Origin: Brachypodius melanocephalos
Taxonomy: Eukaryota; Chordata; Aves; Passeriformes; Pycnonotidae
Direction: 5' to 3'
DNA: 64,000 nucleotides
Assembly: GCA_013398615.1 (NCBI GenBank)
Contig: VZSR01001685.1
Span: 849,716 to 913,715, forward strand
A program made the position numbers and the translations under genes. Shown piece after piece: positions 52,121 to 64,000 of the stretch. Under the pieces are notes generated by a model. That model saw only the letters and a program-made list of their open reading frames with translations. It made no database searches and was not told where the DNA came from. How positions within the stretch are numbered: the first letter of the stretch is position 1; each line of letters starts with the position of its first letter.

Positions 52121-53650
52121 ACTATAGAATAATAGAATAACTCCAGTTGAAAAAGAAGTCTAAGATCGTTGTGTCCAAACATTAACCTAATGTTGCCAAA
52201 TTCATCACTAAAACAATGTCCACAAGTGCAACATACACACATTTTTTAAATACCTCCAAAGACAGTGATTCAATCACTTCTCTGTGCAGTCTTTTCCAAT
52301 GCCTGATAATCCTTTTGGTGAATAATTTTTTTCCTAATATATGATCTTAATCTCTCCTTCTGCAACACGAAGCCATTTTTTCTTCAACTAGTCCTGTCAC
52401 TAGTTGCCTGGGAGAAGAGACCAACCCCACACCTGGCCACAACCTGCTTTCAGGTACTTGTAGAGTGATAATCTCTTCCTTGAGCTTCCTTTTCTCCAGG
52501 GTAGACAACCCCAGCTCCCTCAGCTGCTCCTCATCAGACTTTTACTCCAGACCCTTCACAGGCTCTGTTACACTTCCCTGGACATGCTCCAGCTCCTCAA
52601 CATCTTTGTTGTAAAGAGAGGCCCAAAGATGGACACAGGATTTGAGATGTGGCTTCACCTGTGCCCAGTACAGAGAGACAAGCCTTGTCTTGCTGGCCAC
52701 ACTATTGTTGATCCAAGCCAGGAAGTCACTGGCTCTCTTGGTCACCTGGGCACACTGCTAGGTATTACACATATACAGCCATATGTGGAATACCTACCCC
52801 AGGTCCTTTTCCACCGGGCAGCTTTCAACCTACTCTTTCCCCATCCTATAGCACTGCCTGAGGTTGTTGCAATCCAAGTGCAGAACCCAGTGCTCTACAT
52901 TGTTGAACTTCCTCCAGGTGGCCTCAGCCCACTGATCCAGCTTGTCCAGATATCTCTGCAGAGTCTTCCTGCCCTTCAGCAGATCTACACTCTTGCCCAA
53001 CTTGGTGTTATCTGTGAACATATTGATGGTTCTCTTGATCCCCTCATGTATATCATCAATAAAGATGTTAAAATCAACAATGCTTCTTACACTGAGCCCT
53101 GGGGAACACCACTAGTGAATGGGCTCCAGATGAATCTAACTCCATTCACCGTCACTCTGGGCCTGGCCATCCAGCCAGATTTTACCCAAAGAAGAGAGAA
53201 CCCATTCACACAACACACAGATAGTTTCTTCAGGAGAATGCTGTTGTCAGTAGTGTCAAAGGCTTTACTGAAATTCACCCAGGCAGCACCCACAGCCTTT
53301 CCCCCACCGACTGAATGAGTCACCTTATCAAAGAGAGGGATCAGGTTGTTTAAGCAGGACCTTGTATTTCATAAACCCGTGCTGGCTGGGCCTGATCCCC
53401 TTGCTGTCACACACGAGCCATGAGGGAAGATTTCCTTCCACGACTCAAGAAGGTGTTCTCCATGACATTTCCCGGGACTGAGGTCAGGCTGACCGGCCCT
53501 GGATCCTCTTTCTGGCCCTTCCTGTAGATGGGCATCATATTGGCCCACCTCCAGACCACTGCGACCTCCCCAGTTAGCCAGGGCTGCTGGTAAGCCCTTG
53601 GAAAGAACAGCCTCTTTATATCTGCTAGAGGGTGAAAAGTACCCCTTCAT
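52121..53650 (-). mobile_element. CR1 LINE, about 1.5 kb, 5'-truncated
   Basis: The longest continuous CR1 copy in the window. On the minus strand it runs from the reverse-transcriptase middle (53650) through the ORF2 C-terminus to the 3' end at 52121, where 'tatagaataatagaataa' is a decayed terminal octamer array. Plus-strand landmarks are 'gagccctggggaacacca' (53094), 'caaaggctttactgaaa' (53258) and 'ccccagttagccagggctgc' (53568). The 5' half of the element (ORF1, endonuclease) is absent. Its GC content is clearly above that of the flanks. A spurious 244-codon open frame lies on the plus strand at 52584-53318, antisense to ORF2; it is not a gene. Confidence 0.93.
52542..53323 (-). pseudogene. 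CR1 ORF2 reverse transcriptase remnant
   Basis: Pieces of the LINE reverse transcriptase are readable in several frames. At 53087-53323 the motif-A segment reads VNFSKAFDT, where the family has a catalytic Asp in place of this Asn, followed by SGVPQGSV. At 52830-53021 the motif-C segment reads FTDNTKLGKSVDLL, where the family has two Asp residues and this copy has Asp-Asn. At 52542-52745 the C-terminal segment reads INNSVASKT and later VEELEHVQGSV. An intact enzyme copies the CR1 RNA into the genome at a nicked target. Here frameshifts plus loss of two catalytic-site residues make it dead. Confidence 0.88.
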
Positions 53651-56600
53651 TTCTTTCCTAGTTGCTCCATGCCAGAGACACTAGAGAACATTCCCAGCCA
53701 TATTAATACTTTCACAGGCATTGTAGCCGTGACAGGGAAGCTCCTTTCTCATTTTCACTCTGTCACGCAACAGGATTGACAGTCGTCTTTGTGGTAACCT
53801 CTAATTTTGGATGGGTTTGTCTGCACTTTATGGGTGATCTTTCACTTTGATCTCTTTCACAGAGCTTCCATTTTCAATTTTATCTTTAGCTGAGATTCAT
53901 TTTGTGATAGCAAAAGGAGATCTTTCTGATATTTTTCCATATATTTCTGCTTCTGTCATGCACATGTAAGCAGCTTAGGTATGGACAAATTTTCTATTTT
54001 TGTTCACTTTTATCTCATAAATTGCTACCATAGTCTGACAGAAATCTAAAAATTAAATATATTAGAAGGGTCTCCAAAATATAAAACAACATATCAATGC
54101 AGAACTCTGCAATTGTGTTTGTTACTAAATACTAAAGCAGAAGACAATTTTATTTACAACACAGCATAATTTTATCTCAATGCTTTCATGTGTTTGATCT
54201 AATGAAAAGCTGCTATTTTCCCTAGACAAATTTGAAAAAAAAATCTGTATTTATATAAATCATAATTTCTTCTTTATTCATTAATTTAATGTAACTTTTG
54301 CACAATTGAAAAAAACCAGAAGGCTCTTGTAAGGAAATACAAAGTCAAAAAGCTTTTAACATTTAACAGACTTGTAGGTCTTAGAGGTCATTTCCACTTA
54401 AATGAATGTATGATTTTATATTATGGGAATGTTTTAATAATATTGTTCATGTAATTTTATTGGATAGATATTCTTCAGCTTCCCAGTCACAAACTTAGAT
54501 AAACTGAAAATTACTGTGTCTCCACATAACTCCACATGAAGTTAAAAATAAAACAATCTTTCAGACTTCCCAACAAAGAGAATGAATTAATATAATAAAT
54601 ATTCTTGTAAGACCTTGGTCACTAAGAGTTCTAATGACCTCTCTTGAAGTATCCTTAAAAGTTTCTTTTTCCTAAATTACATTTTATTTTAATATCCAAC
54701 ATCATACTATATTGCATGTTTTAAACTCTCAAAGAAAATGAGAAGATTAAGTCTCACTTTTAACAGATTAATAAGTGACTGATAACTATGGGAGAAAGAA
54801 CCATGATTTTGTGGGTAAAGTTTAAAACTGTTAGGAAAGAAAACAAAATTTATTTGTTTTTAAGCTGCTGGTGTTTTGAAGATTCTTGGGTAATATTTCT
54901 ATAAAAGACTACAGATTTTTAATATCTGAGTTCAAACCTCAAGGGCTCCATTGGTAAGAATAGCTCTCTAGTGAAATCTGAAGTACTTCTGGGGAAAGAA
55001 CAATCTACCTGGCACCATCCAGTTTCCAACAAAATATAGATCTTTAAATTAATTTCAGGACCTTATTTCTGGGTTTTTTTCCTTCTTTTTGTAATAGAAA
55101 GCAGCAGTTAGTGTATAAGCTGCATTTATAAATTACTGCAAACAAAATAAATAAAAGTGCAAAATCTAAGCTGAGCCTTTACTGCTAGGACTGGGTAGTT
55201 GGAGTGTAGATCTAAGATATTTTTCAAAAGCTGTGCCTGTCAAGTAATATTAATCAGGTTAAATTATACTTCATGAATATGCAAATTGTATTTTCATTAT
55301 CAGATTACACTTCCATTTATAAATAATGATCTGGTTTTATTGCTATCATATATAAATATTAGAGATATAACTTAAATAGTTTTGTTAGCAACATTGTACC
55401 TCAGATCTCCACAGAAATAAATACACTTTATACCACTAATTTTTATCATGCATTTACATTTGTAGTTGTATTGAGATATGCCTGATACCTATTAGCTATA
55501 CATGTTAAACACTTAATGTCTATATCAGAGAAAATAAATTATGAATTAGGAAATAAATTTGGTTTTAGATAGAGTACAGTGTTTCATTCTACTACTTTCG
55601 CATCTGGAGATAAATGCTGTAGTTCATGAATGCTCAGTTTTGCTTCTGCTGTTACAAAAGACTTACTGTTTAGCTCTTTGGATAAAAACATTGTTTTAGT
55701 GCTTTTGACTCCCTGTGTATAATTTCATGCGTTGGTGTTTATTTTCAGATCATTCATGTGAAGAGGTTGAAGTGAAAGCCCTTAAATAAATACACTTGGA
55801 CGCAAAGTTAAAATTCTCTTCTGGTCAAAACTCATGAAACCTAAGAATGAAAAGATTAAACATATCTTTAGCATCTTGAAGACAGGAGTCAAGGTTCATG
55901 TGTAGTATACACTTTGCCAGTACTTAAAGACTCAAAAATTACTGCTAGAGAGCCACATATTGAAGGTAGTCTGTGTTACATTTAATTTCAAAATCAAACT
56001 GTCAATGTCTCATGGACCGATAATACTGACAAACAAAAATCACATTCCTACTCATATCTGACAATCATGCACAGATGAACTGTGCATGGGAAACCTGCAG
56101 AGCCACTGGACATATAGGTCTGCAGTCTTTGCCCAAAAGTGCTTCAAATCTTGTGGAAACAGCCTGGCAACTACTGCTGGCCCAGGAGGAAGAGCCAAGA
56201 AATATTATGACCTACTGCAGACTAGCCAGTGGGATTGAAGAGGCGACAAATGGGAGAGCAGGAGCATCATGCTCTTGTTACAGAGCTCACAGCTGCTGGA
56301 GAACAGGCATGTGGCAATCTATTGTAATTATTTGTATTTCTTCAGTGTCTAAGGACTCCTGCTGGGATCAACAGACCATTGAGTAATCACTTCCTGTTTA
56401 AAAGATGGATCCTATTCCAAAGGGTTTAGGATCTGAAAAGGCAAAGCAGAGACATAAAACTATTACTTTTCAGTAGGAAAAAGAGAAGACATGGTTGGTA
56501 TGAATTATGTCTATCTTAAGTTTAAAAAATTAGACTTTTTTGAGAAATAATTATTTTGGGGAGTGCAAGACAGGGAGAGATGACCAGTCAGAAACATCTA

Positions 56601-58010
56601 AATGGAAAGAACAAAAGAAAAGGAAAAAGACATTGAAACAAGATCCAAAAGAAGTGAGGAGAGAGGATAAAAAGAAAAAGAAGGCAGAAGGAAATATGGA
56701 TTAAAAAAAAAATTCACTCACAGACACTTAGAAAATTGAGAAATATGATAGTATCCACATTTTGGCTAATTTTTAATAAAGTAGCTAATATTCATTGTGG
56801 AATGTAGTAAATGTAGATAGAGATGCCTAAATCAAGCTTTTGCTTCCATGTGGTTCATATTTTCTGATGACATCACTAAATAACTTAGTCCAGCTTAACT
56901 GTCTAAACCAGTGACGTTGATAGTGAAAAATTATCATAACTATGGTTTTCCTGGTTTTATGCCACAATATACTGGGTATATAAAGCCTACAAGCAAACAA
57001 GCTGAGTAGATCAGGGCATCATTTGCAATTTAAATGGATTTCATAGAACAAAAAGGAAAAATATATTTTTATGAAAACAGATTTTATAAAATGGATTCAA
57101 AATGGAAGGTTCCTTAGAGGCTGTAGACAGGAATACAGTCCAGTGAATTTCAAAGAACTGCAACAAAAGCCTGGAAAAACTTTGCCAAAATTAAAAGGTT
57201 CTGAAGATACCCATATGTAGTACTGTTTGCAACCCTGATTAATAATACAGTATTACCTAACTGTATTGTTAAAAGTCCTCAAGATCTGCAAATATCAAAG
57301 CTGTTAGCTAGGCTCTAGTGTTGCATTTCCTGTTTAGTGAGGTTTTTACTTTTTAATTTTTTCTCAAGTTGTACCTGCAAAAATGAAAATTATGACATGC
57401 CTAAAATGACCTGAAGACTGTAAAACAGAAACAATCAAAAATAAAATTTGATTTTTAATTTGAAGTAATTTCCTTAAGTCTCTTATTGTGCAATCATTAA
57501 ATTAGCTAACTTAATAGTCTCTTCATCTTTTTTTCCTCTATGTTAACTAATGATTTTGGAAAAAAAATTGTTATTATTTACCCATTCCTTAATATAAAGA
57601 CCCTTGGATAAGTGCTTGTTGCTTAAGGATTTTATTATTCTTTCTTTAATTCTGTTGGAAAACAGGATACAGTCTTGTTTTGCTCTTTCTTAGGGAAACT
57701 TCTGTATGATGAAAAGTAATCTTAGTGTCGTAAGTATAATTGAAAATAGTGATTTCAGTAAAATCAGAAAAAGATCAGAAGTGATTACCAGTCAGGATCT
57801 AAGAGAAGCAATCATGCTCATTTACACCCATAAAGGGGGTACTTAATTCCTCCGTGCATAAGAAGCAATTTGTGAGTCCCAAAAGCTTAGATACACACAT
57901 AATTACCACATTAACTGTGATTTGACAGTAGCTATCTATAAATTGTCTAAGGTATCTGATCCTCCATTCTCACTCAAGCCCAAGTATATACTAATAAGAG
58001 GAAATAATAA

Positions 58011-58043
58011 TAGTTGTTATTGTTGTTGTTATTATTATTATTG
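58011..58043. repeat. TTG/TTA trinucleotide repeat
   Basis: Runs of TTG and TTA triplets. The aataataata just upstream (about 58003-58012) can pair with the downstream tattattatt, so a weak hairpin is possible. Confidence 0.75.
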
Positions 58044-58565
58044 TAAGAAACAATAATTGATGAGAAGAAAATATGGTATTAAATGTTTTCTTCTTGAATC
58101 GGCAAATATATGCCAAGATTTGGTGGAAGCAACAATTATTTTCTGAAGGGCAACAAAAAAATACAGTTTTTGGATTCCAGAAATAAGAGGGATTTTTTTG
58201 TGTCAGGCATGGAAGGAACTTCCTCTGCTCCCACCTCCTAAATTCCAGAGTAAACTCATCATACAACTGAATTGAATATCCGGAAATGAAAGAAAACACT
58301 AATGTAGGAAATGGGACAGTATGAAGGAAAATTTATTGAGTAAAAAAATCCTTGTTGCCTTGTTATAATGGGTGAATCATAAAATTTTAGATAAAGTATT
58401 ATCAACAACTTGATCATTTGAAGGATATACTTGTATGACTTATTCAGAGAAGTTATAATGTACTAGTTACAATAGAGTTGTGTTTTTTTTAAAAAAAAGT
58501 TTATTGCCTTGTTAAAAAAGTCAAAGTTCACCACAGTCTTCTGGATTTCCTATTTATACACAGTT

Positions 58566-58623
58566 AAAAAAAAAAAAAAAAAAAAAAACAAAAAAAAAAA
58601 ACCCAAAAACCAAAAAAACCCCC
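58566..58623. repeat. A/C-only low-complexity tract with A23 run
   Basis: Fifty-eight bases of only A and C: a long A run, one C, a further A run, then ccc and cc interruptions. Same pattern as 18460-18523. Confidence 0.88.
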
Positions 58624-60954
58624 TAACATATGTTTATGCAGGAAATCAGTAAGTTATATAATTCCAGCTACCTCTAGTAATTGACATATATTTTAACCAC
58701 CCTGTTATTCAATCTTCATTTGACTTCATCGTACAAGAGCCTGTCCAAGATGCCTCAGAATTAGATTTGTTCCGGGAGTTAACTGCCTTTGTTAACAAAC
58801 TTTGTTAGTTTTGTCCACAACAGTGTTTACCTAGATGGTAGTACTTTGTGGTTTATGATGGTCTTACATATTCCATTAATTTTAACAAGTTCTAAGAAGA
58901 TGGCATGGCATAGGAAACAATTAAGAGCAAATCCTAGAATATGAATGTTGAATATCTCTTGAATCTCTCATGTTGTATCAGGTCAACTTCAAAGGAAAAA
59001 AATTATAGAGGAATAAATCCTTCCTAGGATGAAGCCAGTGCTTCAAATAAAATTTGAAATCAGTGTGTTTCCATTTAAGACTATTTTTTCATTTAGATTA
59101 TAGTTGGAGGGAGTAGTTGTTTAAACAGCATGTTATAGTTTTTTGAATAGCATAGGACATAAATGATTAATGGATAATAGTTTATTTAGGTAGAGGTTGC
59201 ACGTGAAGAAAGGTCAAATTCTTTACAGAAAGAGAGTAAAAATTTCCTCTCCTCTCAATACCTACTTTGAGTGAAATAATATTTTTCTGGGCTCGCTCTC
59301 CACATCCATTTTTTTCTGGCATAAGAACAGAGGGTTAAATTTCCTTTGTTACAAAGCAGAGATAGGTTCAAAGAACTGGAATTTCAGTTGCAAGGTCCCC
59401 AAAAGAACAAGAGGAAAAAAAGCTGTGCTGATCTACTATTTTAGCAATGTCTTTCTCATTGCAAAGTTCCTCCTTGAGTGCTGGGTGGGAATAACAACTG
59501 CATTCTGTGCTACACTCTGGCAAATTAACTTCTCCACTTCAGGACAGAAATTTGAGTTATATATTATGATATATATTTATGATATAAAATATTATGCCTC
59601 CCTAATGAATTAAATTAAAATTTAGCTACAAATTCTTACAAAACAGAGACTATTTGCTTTTTCTTTGGAGGCTATGCATTCTGGGTATAGAGCGGGTTTA
59701 CTTTCTGGACAACGGAGAAAGAAACACAGTAGTCATTATCAGAAATTTCAGCTATAAGTCAGTTCATAGAAAACTCACACTAAACTGACACTTTAAACAG
59801 AGAATTCCCATGGTAAGCATAAACTCAGTTACATCTCATGTCACTGTTAACTAGCTTGCAGTGTGAGAGTGAACCTGTTTAGAACAAGTCTAGTCCTTTG
59901 GTCAAAATTGGTTTGGCCTTTGAGCTGGCACTATTTGCTTAATTTTCAACCAATGGTAGTACCACCACTTTCTACGTTTACTAATACTCTGTAGTAACAG
60001 AGACATGGTGAGCTCTTCTAGTCATTCAGAAATGCAAGGAACAGCCCAAAGTAGACTTGGGATGCAAAAAATCCCAAAGAATTTTATTGCTCTGTGACGA
60101 AACATGATTTACTTCTAATCTTAGTTTAGAGCTGATTAAGTACTTTAATTATTATTGTTTCTGTAACAGAGCTAAAATATCAAGATTTGCCCACATGTAA
60201 TGTAACTAATATCCTTCTTGCTAAAATGCCATCAGTGATAAGGTGTTTATTTTATTCAGATATGTCTTGTAGAAAAGAGAATAATTACTTCTGATAAATT
60301 AATTGTTTTTTTTCTTTTCCCTAGTCTTGTGGAAAGATACTTGACAGATATTGTTATTAATGTATTTTTTTACAGAAGGTCATAGAGTAAGATTTTGCTA
60401 TCATTCGTGATGTCTTCTCAAAAGGCATCCATACACTACCAGCAAAACAGAGAAGTTAACACCTGAATTTATTGTATGACTATGTCCTGTATTCTGAAAC
60501 AAAGTAGGAAAATTAAATATCTACTTTTGCAATACATGTGAATTGAACTTTGGATACAGTTTAGTTTTAGTTTGACGTTTTCCTTGTTTAAAAACAAACC
60601 ATGTGGAGCAATAAGAACTGTGGAATTTGAAAGTAAGGCTTTTTTCCCTCTTTTTCTTTTTACCCTAGTGAAACAAAATAGCTTGAGAAAACCAACTACA
60701 TTCTGGTTTGTATTATCTATGTTATATAATCACTTGATTTTTTTTTTCCCCTTTAATCTCCTTCCACCTCACCATAGTTGAAGAAGACTCAGTAAGTCTG
60801 AATTTGCCAGAATTTGGTGTTGACGAAGTAATTCAGTCTCAACAAGATGTAAATGTCTGCAATGCTCATGTTGATTTAGTGTTTATTTCCTAACAATTGA
60901 GATTTTTTTCCTCTTGTGGGATGGTCAACAGAGAAAATAAGAAACTAATGAGGT

Positions 60955-61044
60955 AGGGTTGGTTTTGGTTTTCTTGGGTGTTTTGTTTTGTTTGGGGTTT
61001 CTTATTTATTTTGTTTTGTTGGGTGTTTTTGGTTTATTTTGTTT
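60955..61044. repeat. T/G-rich low-complexity tract
   Basis: About 90 bases dominated by ttttg and ttggg motifs with very few A or C. It is the reverse-strand counterpart of the A/C tracts. Confidence 0.75.
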
Positions 61045-61366
61045 ATAAAGAGTCTGTGTTTATTCGCTGTAACTGTGTAGGCGAATGACCACGTGGCTTC
61101 AGGAAGATCAGCTTGACTTTATTATCTTTGACCCTTTATTGTCTCTGAGCTTTACTGCTCCAACTTCTGATTCTTGATAAAAACACCTACAGAAACATGT
61201 GTGTGTGACCTAAATAAGATTGCCTTCCTCTGTTAAGATCCATTTTGTTTGCTGACCATTAATGGTTTGAGGACATTTTCTGACATACTCCTACTCATGG
61301 TAAGAAAAGAATTTCTACCATTCATAGATGTGTTATACTCACATATTTCTTATATTTTGGGAGCAA

Positions 61367-61432
61367 GGGGTTTTTTTTGGGTTTTGTGGGGTTTTCTTGT
61401 GGTGTTTTTTGTGCTTGTTTTTTTAGTTGTTC
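61367..61432. repeat. T/G-rich low-complexity tract
   Basis: About 66 bases of T and G runs (ggggtttttttt, then ttttgtgggg) with only two C residues and one A. It breaks the credibility of the open frame at 61249-61641. Confidence 0.75.
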
Positions 61433-63311
61433 TTTTTTATTCTTTTACAAACCTAATCAATTATTCTATAGAGTTTAAGCAATCATTTCCAAAGGAAGTT
61501 ACAGACTCACATCAGTTTTTCTCTAAGTTTCCAAATTTTGTTCTCACAATTCACATTATTTTTCCTATTCAAGTTTCCTTATATAACAACTCTGGAGCTC
61601 TTACAGTTAGATATATCTTCCCAGTCATACCGATTCTTTAAGAACTAAAAGCTAGTCAGTGGGAAGATTCCCATTCTTAAGGGACTAAACGTAATTGAGC
61701 TATACTAACACATTGTGAAGAAAATTCATATGTAAAGGAAATTATATTAAAATTCAAGGAGAACTCAGCACACAAAGATGTTTATATATATAGATTTAGA
61801 CAATTAGATTCATGCAGTTAATGTAGACTACATATATTGTATATAATTTATGGATTTTAAAAATATAAATATGCATTAATTATCAAGAAGTGATAATTAG
61901 ACTACAGTAACTAAATTATTTAATTTATTATTATAAATAAATATATAGCTTTATATTTGTTAATATTTGAAGCATAGAGGTTTCAAAATTGGTATCTCCT
62001 TTAAACGATCAAATGAAGCTGAAGCACATAATGCAAACGACATAAAACGACATTCGAAGTTAGTAAAAGTCCAATTTCAGTTCATTGTATTTTACTGGAT
62101 AATTTTCTACAACTGAATGAATTCTTCTCAGCCTTTCCCTCACACTACCCTACTATATGTTCCTGAATGAGTCATTGTTTTTTATTGATCTAGCAGCCGT
62201 GTAGAGGAAAGGTCTCAAAACTGAAAATTGTAAAAGATGATGCTTATAGTGATTAATTGTGATGAGACAGTGAGTATTATCTGTCTATTAGAGTATGTTA
62301 TACTGGAGATTACAAGGCCCTATAGAATTGTCCCTTTGCACTGAGTTTCCTACAGACTGCTTAAAGTAACAAATGTTAAACAGGTGAAGTACCATAAGGA
62401 ATATTAGAACTGGAACATTATTTCTTCAAATTGATATTGATAATACCAAATGGCATCTTGAACAGTGGCTGAATTGCTGAACCCAAATCTGAATTACAGA
62501 TTTACATTATAAATGTAAATTAAAGATGCAAGTAAGGTGTTCCTGTAATTTCTTAAGGTTATCCTGGTTCAGCTCAAAATCTCACTTCTATATATTATTC
62601 TTGACAATATTCAAGATGATGAAAACTCTAAATCTTTCTTTTCTGTGTTATTCCTTCTCTTTCTACTGTTTATTCCCACCTGTAGTCAGAATCTCAGATT
62701 GTGACATCAATCATAGCACATCAATGAAAAGTGAGGTCACAAAGGAAGGATTATTGTTTCAGGTGAGAGAAAAATGCTAAAGCATATTAATTTTTCAGAA
62801 ACAAAGAAAGTTTTTCATACAAATGTCTTTTGCAATAAAGAATAGTGGAAATGAAATAGAGTCAGTATAAAGTGTGAGTACAGATTTTTTATTTAAAAGA
62901 TGTTTTTCAGAGCTGTACTTGCAGAAGTGATTTTAAATACAACTCAAGCAGAAGCAGATGAAGAGTGGAATTGCATCTCAGTGGCATGAAAAAAAGAAGC
63001 TTGAAAGTTTTATTTCTTTGCCTGTTTCCACTTTAATCCTTTTATTGTTTTATTTTCCATCTTTGTTTATCTTCCCTTTTCTGTTTAAAAATTACACAGT
63101 TTGTATCAATGAGCAACTGAAAAGGTAATTGAGTCATGACATTAACAGTTGACAAGAAAGTGAAAACTCAAACTTATGGTTTTCTTTTTTTGATATGCCG
63201 GGATTTTAAAAATTATTTTTATCTGATTAATTTAATTTCTGAAATGCATAATAATGAGTATCTGAGATTTAAAGTTATACCACTGAATTCACAGAGGGTG
63301 AAATATAGTTA

Positions 63312-64000
63312 TAGAACATCCTGTGTTGGAAGAGCCCCACAAGGATTATGAAAGTCTAGCTCTTGACCCTATCCAGGATACCCTAAGAATCACATCATGT
63401 TTAACAGCATTTTCCAAATGCTTCTTAAACTCTGATGGGCTGGTGCTGTGACTCCTTCCCTGGGGAGCTGTTCTAGGGCCCTATCACCCTCTGGGTGAGG
63501 AACCTGTTCCTGGTATCCAGCCCAAATCTCCCCTGCCACAACTCCAAGCCATTCCCTCAGGTCCTGTCACTGGTGACCACAAAGAAGATATCAGTGCCTG
63601 CCCCTCTGCTTCCACAGAGGTCTTTTACTTGGCTGATGATGCTGTGCCTGATGTCCCCCAGGACAGGGTTGGCCCTCCTGGCTGCCAGGGCACTGCTGGC
63701 TCATGTTCAATTTGCCATCGACCAGCACCCCCAGGTCCCTTTCTATGGCACTGCTCTCCAGTATCTGTCCATACATCCAGGATATGTAGGTCCAGGTAAT
63801 GCCCCATCCCAGGTGCAAAATTTGTCCTTGTTAAACTTCATCTGCTTGGTTATTACCCAGCCCTCTAAGTTTTCAAGTTCTCTCTTCAGGCCCTTTCTGC
63901 TCTTTCCAGTTCAGCATCATTAAGTCTTGCATCCAAGTCATTTATGAAGATGTAGAAGCACCCTGGCTCTAAGTTGGGTCCGAGAAGAACCACACTGGTG
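63312..64000 (-). mobile_element. CR1 LINE 3' part, running off the window
   Basis: A minus-strand copy starting at its 3' end (plus-strand text 'atcctgtgttggaagagccc' at 63318) and continuing past the window end at the segment 'accacactggtg'. Between 63591 and 63818 the minus strand encodes a readable ORF2 C-terminal piece: AIERDLGVLVDGKLNMSQQC, after which the frame is lost. Plus-strand landmarks are 'cagggcactgctggctcatg' (63687) and 'gaccagcacccccaggtcc' (63720). It seems less decayed than the 46-kb copy. The 142-codon plus-strand frame at 63495-63923 is antisense to ORF2 and not a gene. Confidence 0.9.

Larger units (their letters stand above)
53651..63311. other. AT-rich gene-free sequence
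   Basis: No supportable gene over almost 10 kb. It holds several low-complexity tracts listed separately. A less AT-rich stretch at 56060-56400 carries a 103-codon plus-strand open frame with no recognisable domain. Another at 61249-61641 (130 codons) runs through a T/G-rich tract and is low-complexity. Confidence 0.5.

Noticed and set aside
52584..53318. 244-codon plus-strand open frame
   Set aside because: It is antisense to the CR1 ORF2 reverse transcriptase, whose own sequence is readable on the minus strand.
61249..61641. 130-codon hydrophobic open frame that might look like a membrane protein
   Set aside because: The hydrophobic part comes from a T/G-rich low-complexity tract, and there is no recognisable domain.
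63495..63923. 142-codon plus-strand open frame
   Set aside because: It is antisense to a CR1 ORF2 C-terminal remnant (ERDLGVLVDGKLNMSQQC on the minus strand).

Overview
The window looks like a gene-poor, AT-rich stretch of a bird chromosome, probably a songbird. The evidence is the repeat content. There are at least six CR1 (chicken repeat 1) LINE fragments with the avian 3' end. There is one endogenous-retrovirus LTR bounded by a 6-bp target-site duplication. Two copies of a GC-rich, avian-type LTR-like repeat are present. I see no SINEs, and simple repeats are few. Assignment to a bird rests on recognising these families; narrowing it to a songbird is a weaker inference.

Layout. Positions 1-2.6 kb are AT-rich with no feature. 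2.6-4.0 kb is a GC-rich repeat carrying a nine-unit, 39-40-bp minisatellite. 6.8-7.3 kb holds a second, diverged copy of the same repeat fused to a CR1 tail. 7.3-19.4 kb is AT-rich, with one weak exon candidate at 10.65 kb. 19.4-19.8 kb is a CR1 3' end on the plus strand. A 100-N assembly gap lies at 24.06-24.16 kb. 26.7-27.6 kb may be an old LTR. 28.2-28.8 kb is a clear solo LTR on the minus strand. Minus-strand CR1 copies lie at 31.2-32.4, 46.2-47.6, 52.1-53.65 and 63.3-64.0 kb (the last runs off the window), and a much older CR1-like piece lies at 41.1-41.4 kb. The rest is AT-rich intergenic or intronic sequence.

Genes. No protein-coding gene can be annotated with confidence. Most open frames of 60-130 codons are what AT-rich DNA, or repeats without stop codons, give by chance. 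The only recognisable protein homology is to CR1 ORF2 reverse transcriptase, and it is broken in every copy. Two short segments deserve a check as possible exons: 34949-35088 (minus, ending in a stop codon) and 10651-10748 (plus). I could not identify a protein for either. I found no RNA gene, CRISPR array or novel multi-gene system. The most informative content is the history of the repeats: minisatellite growth inside a mobile element, internal deletions in CR1 copies, and a dated-looking solo LTR.
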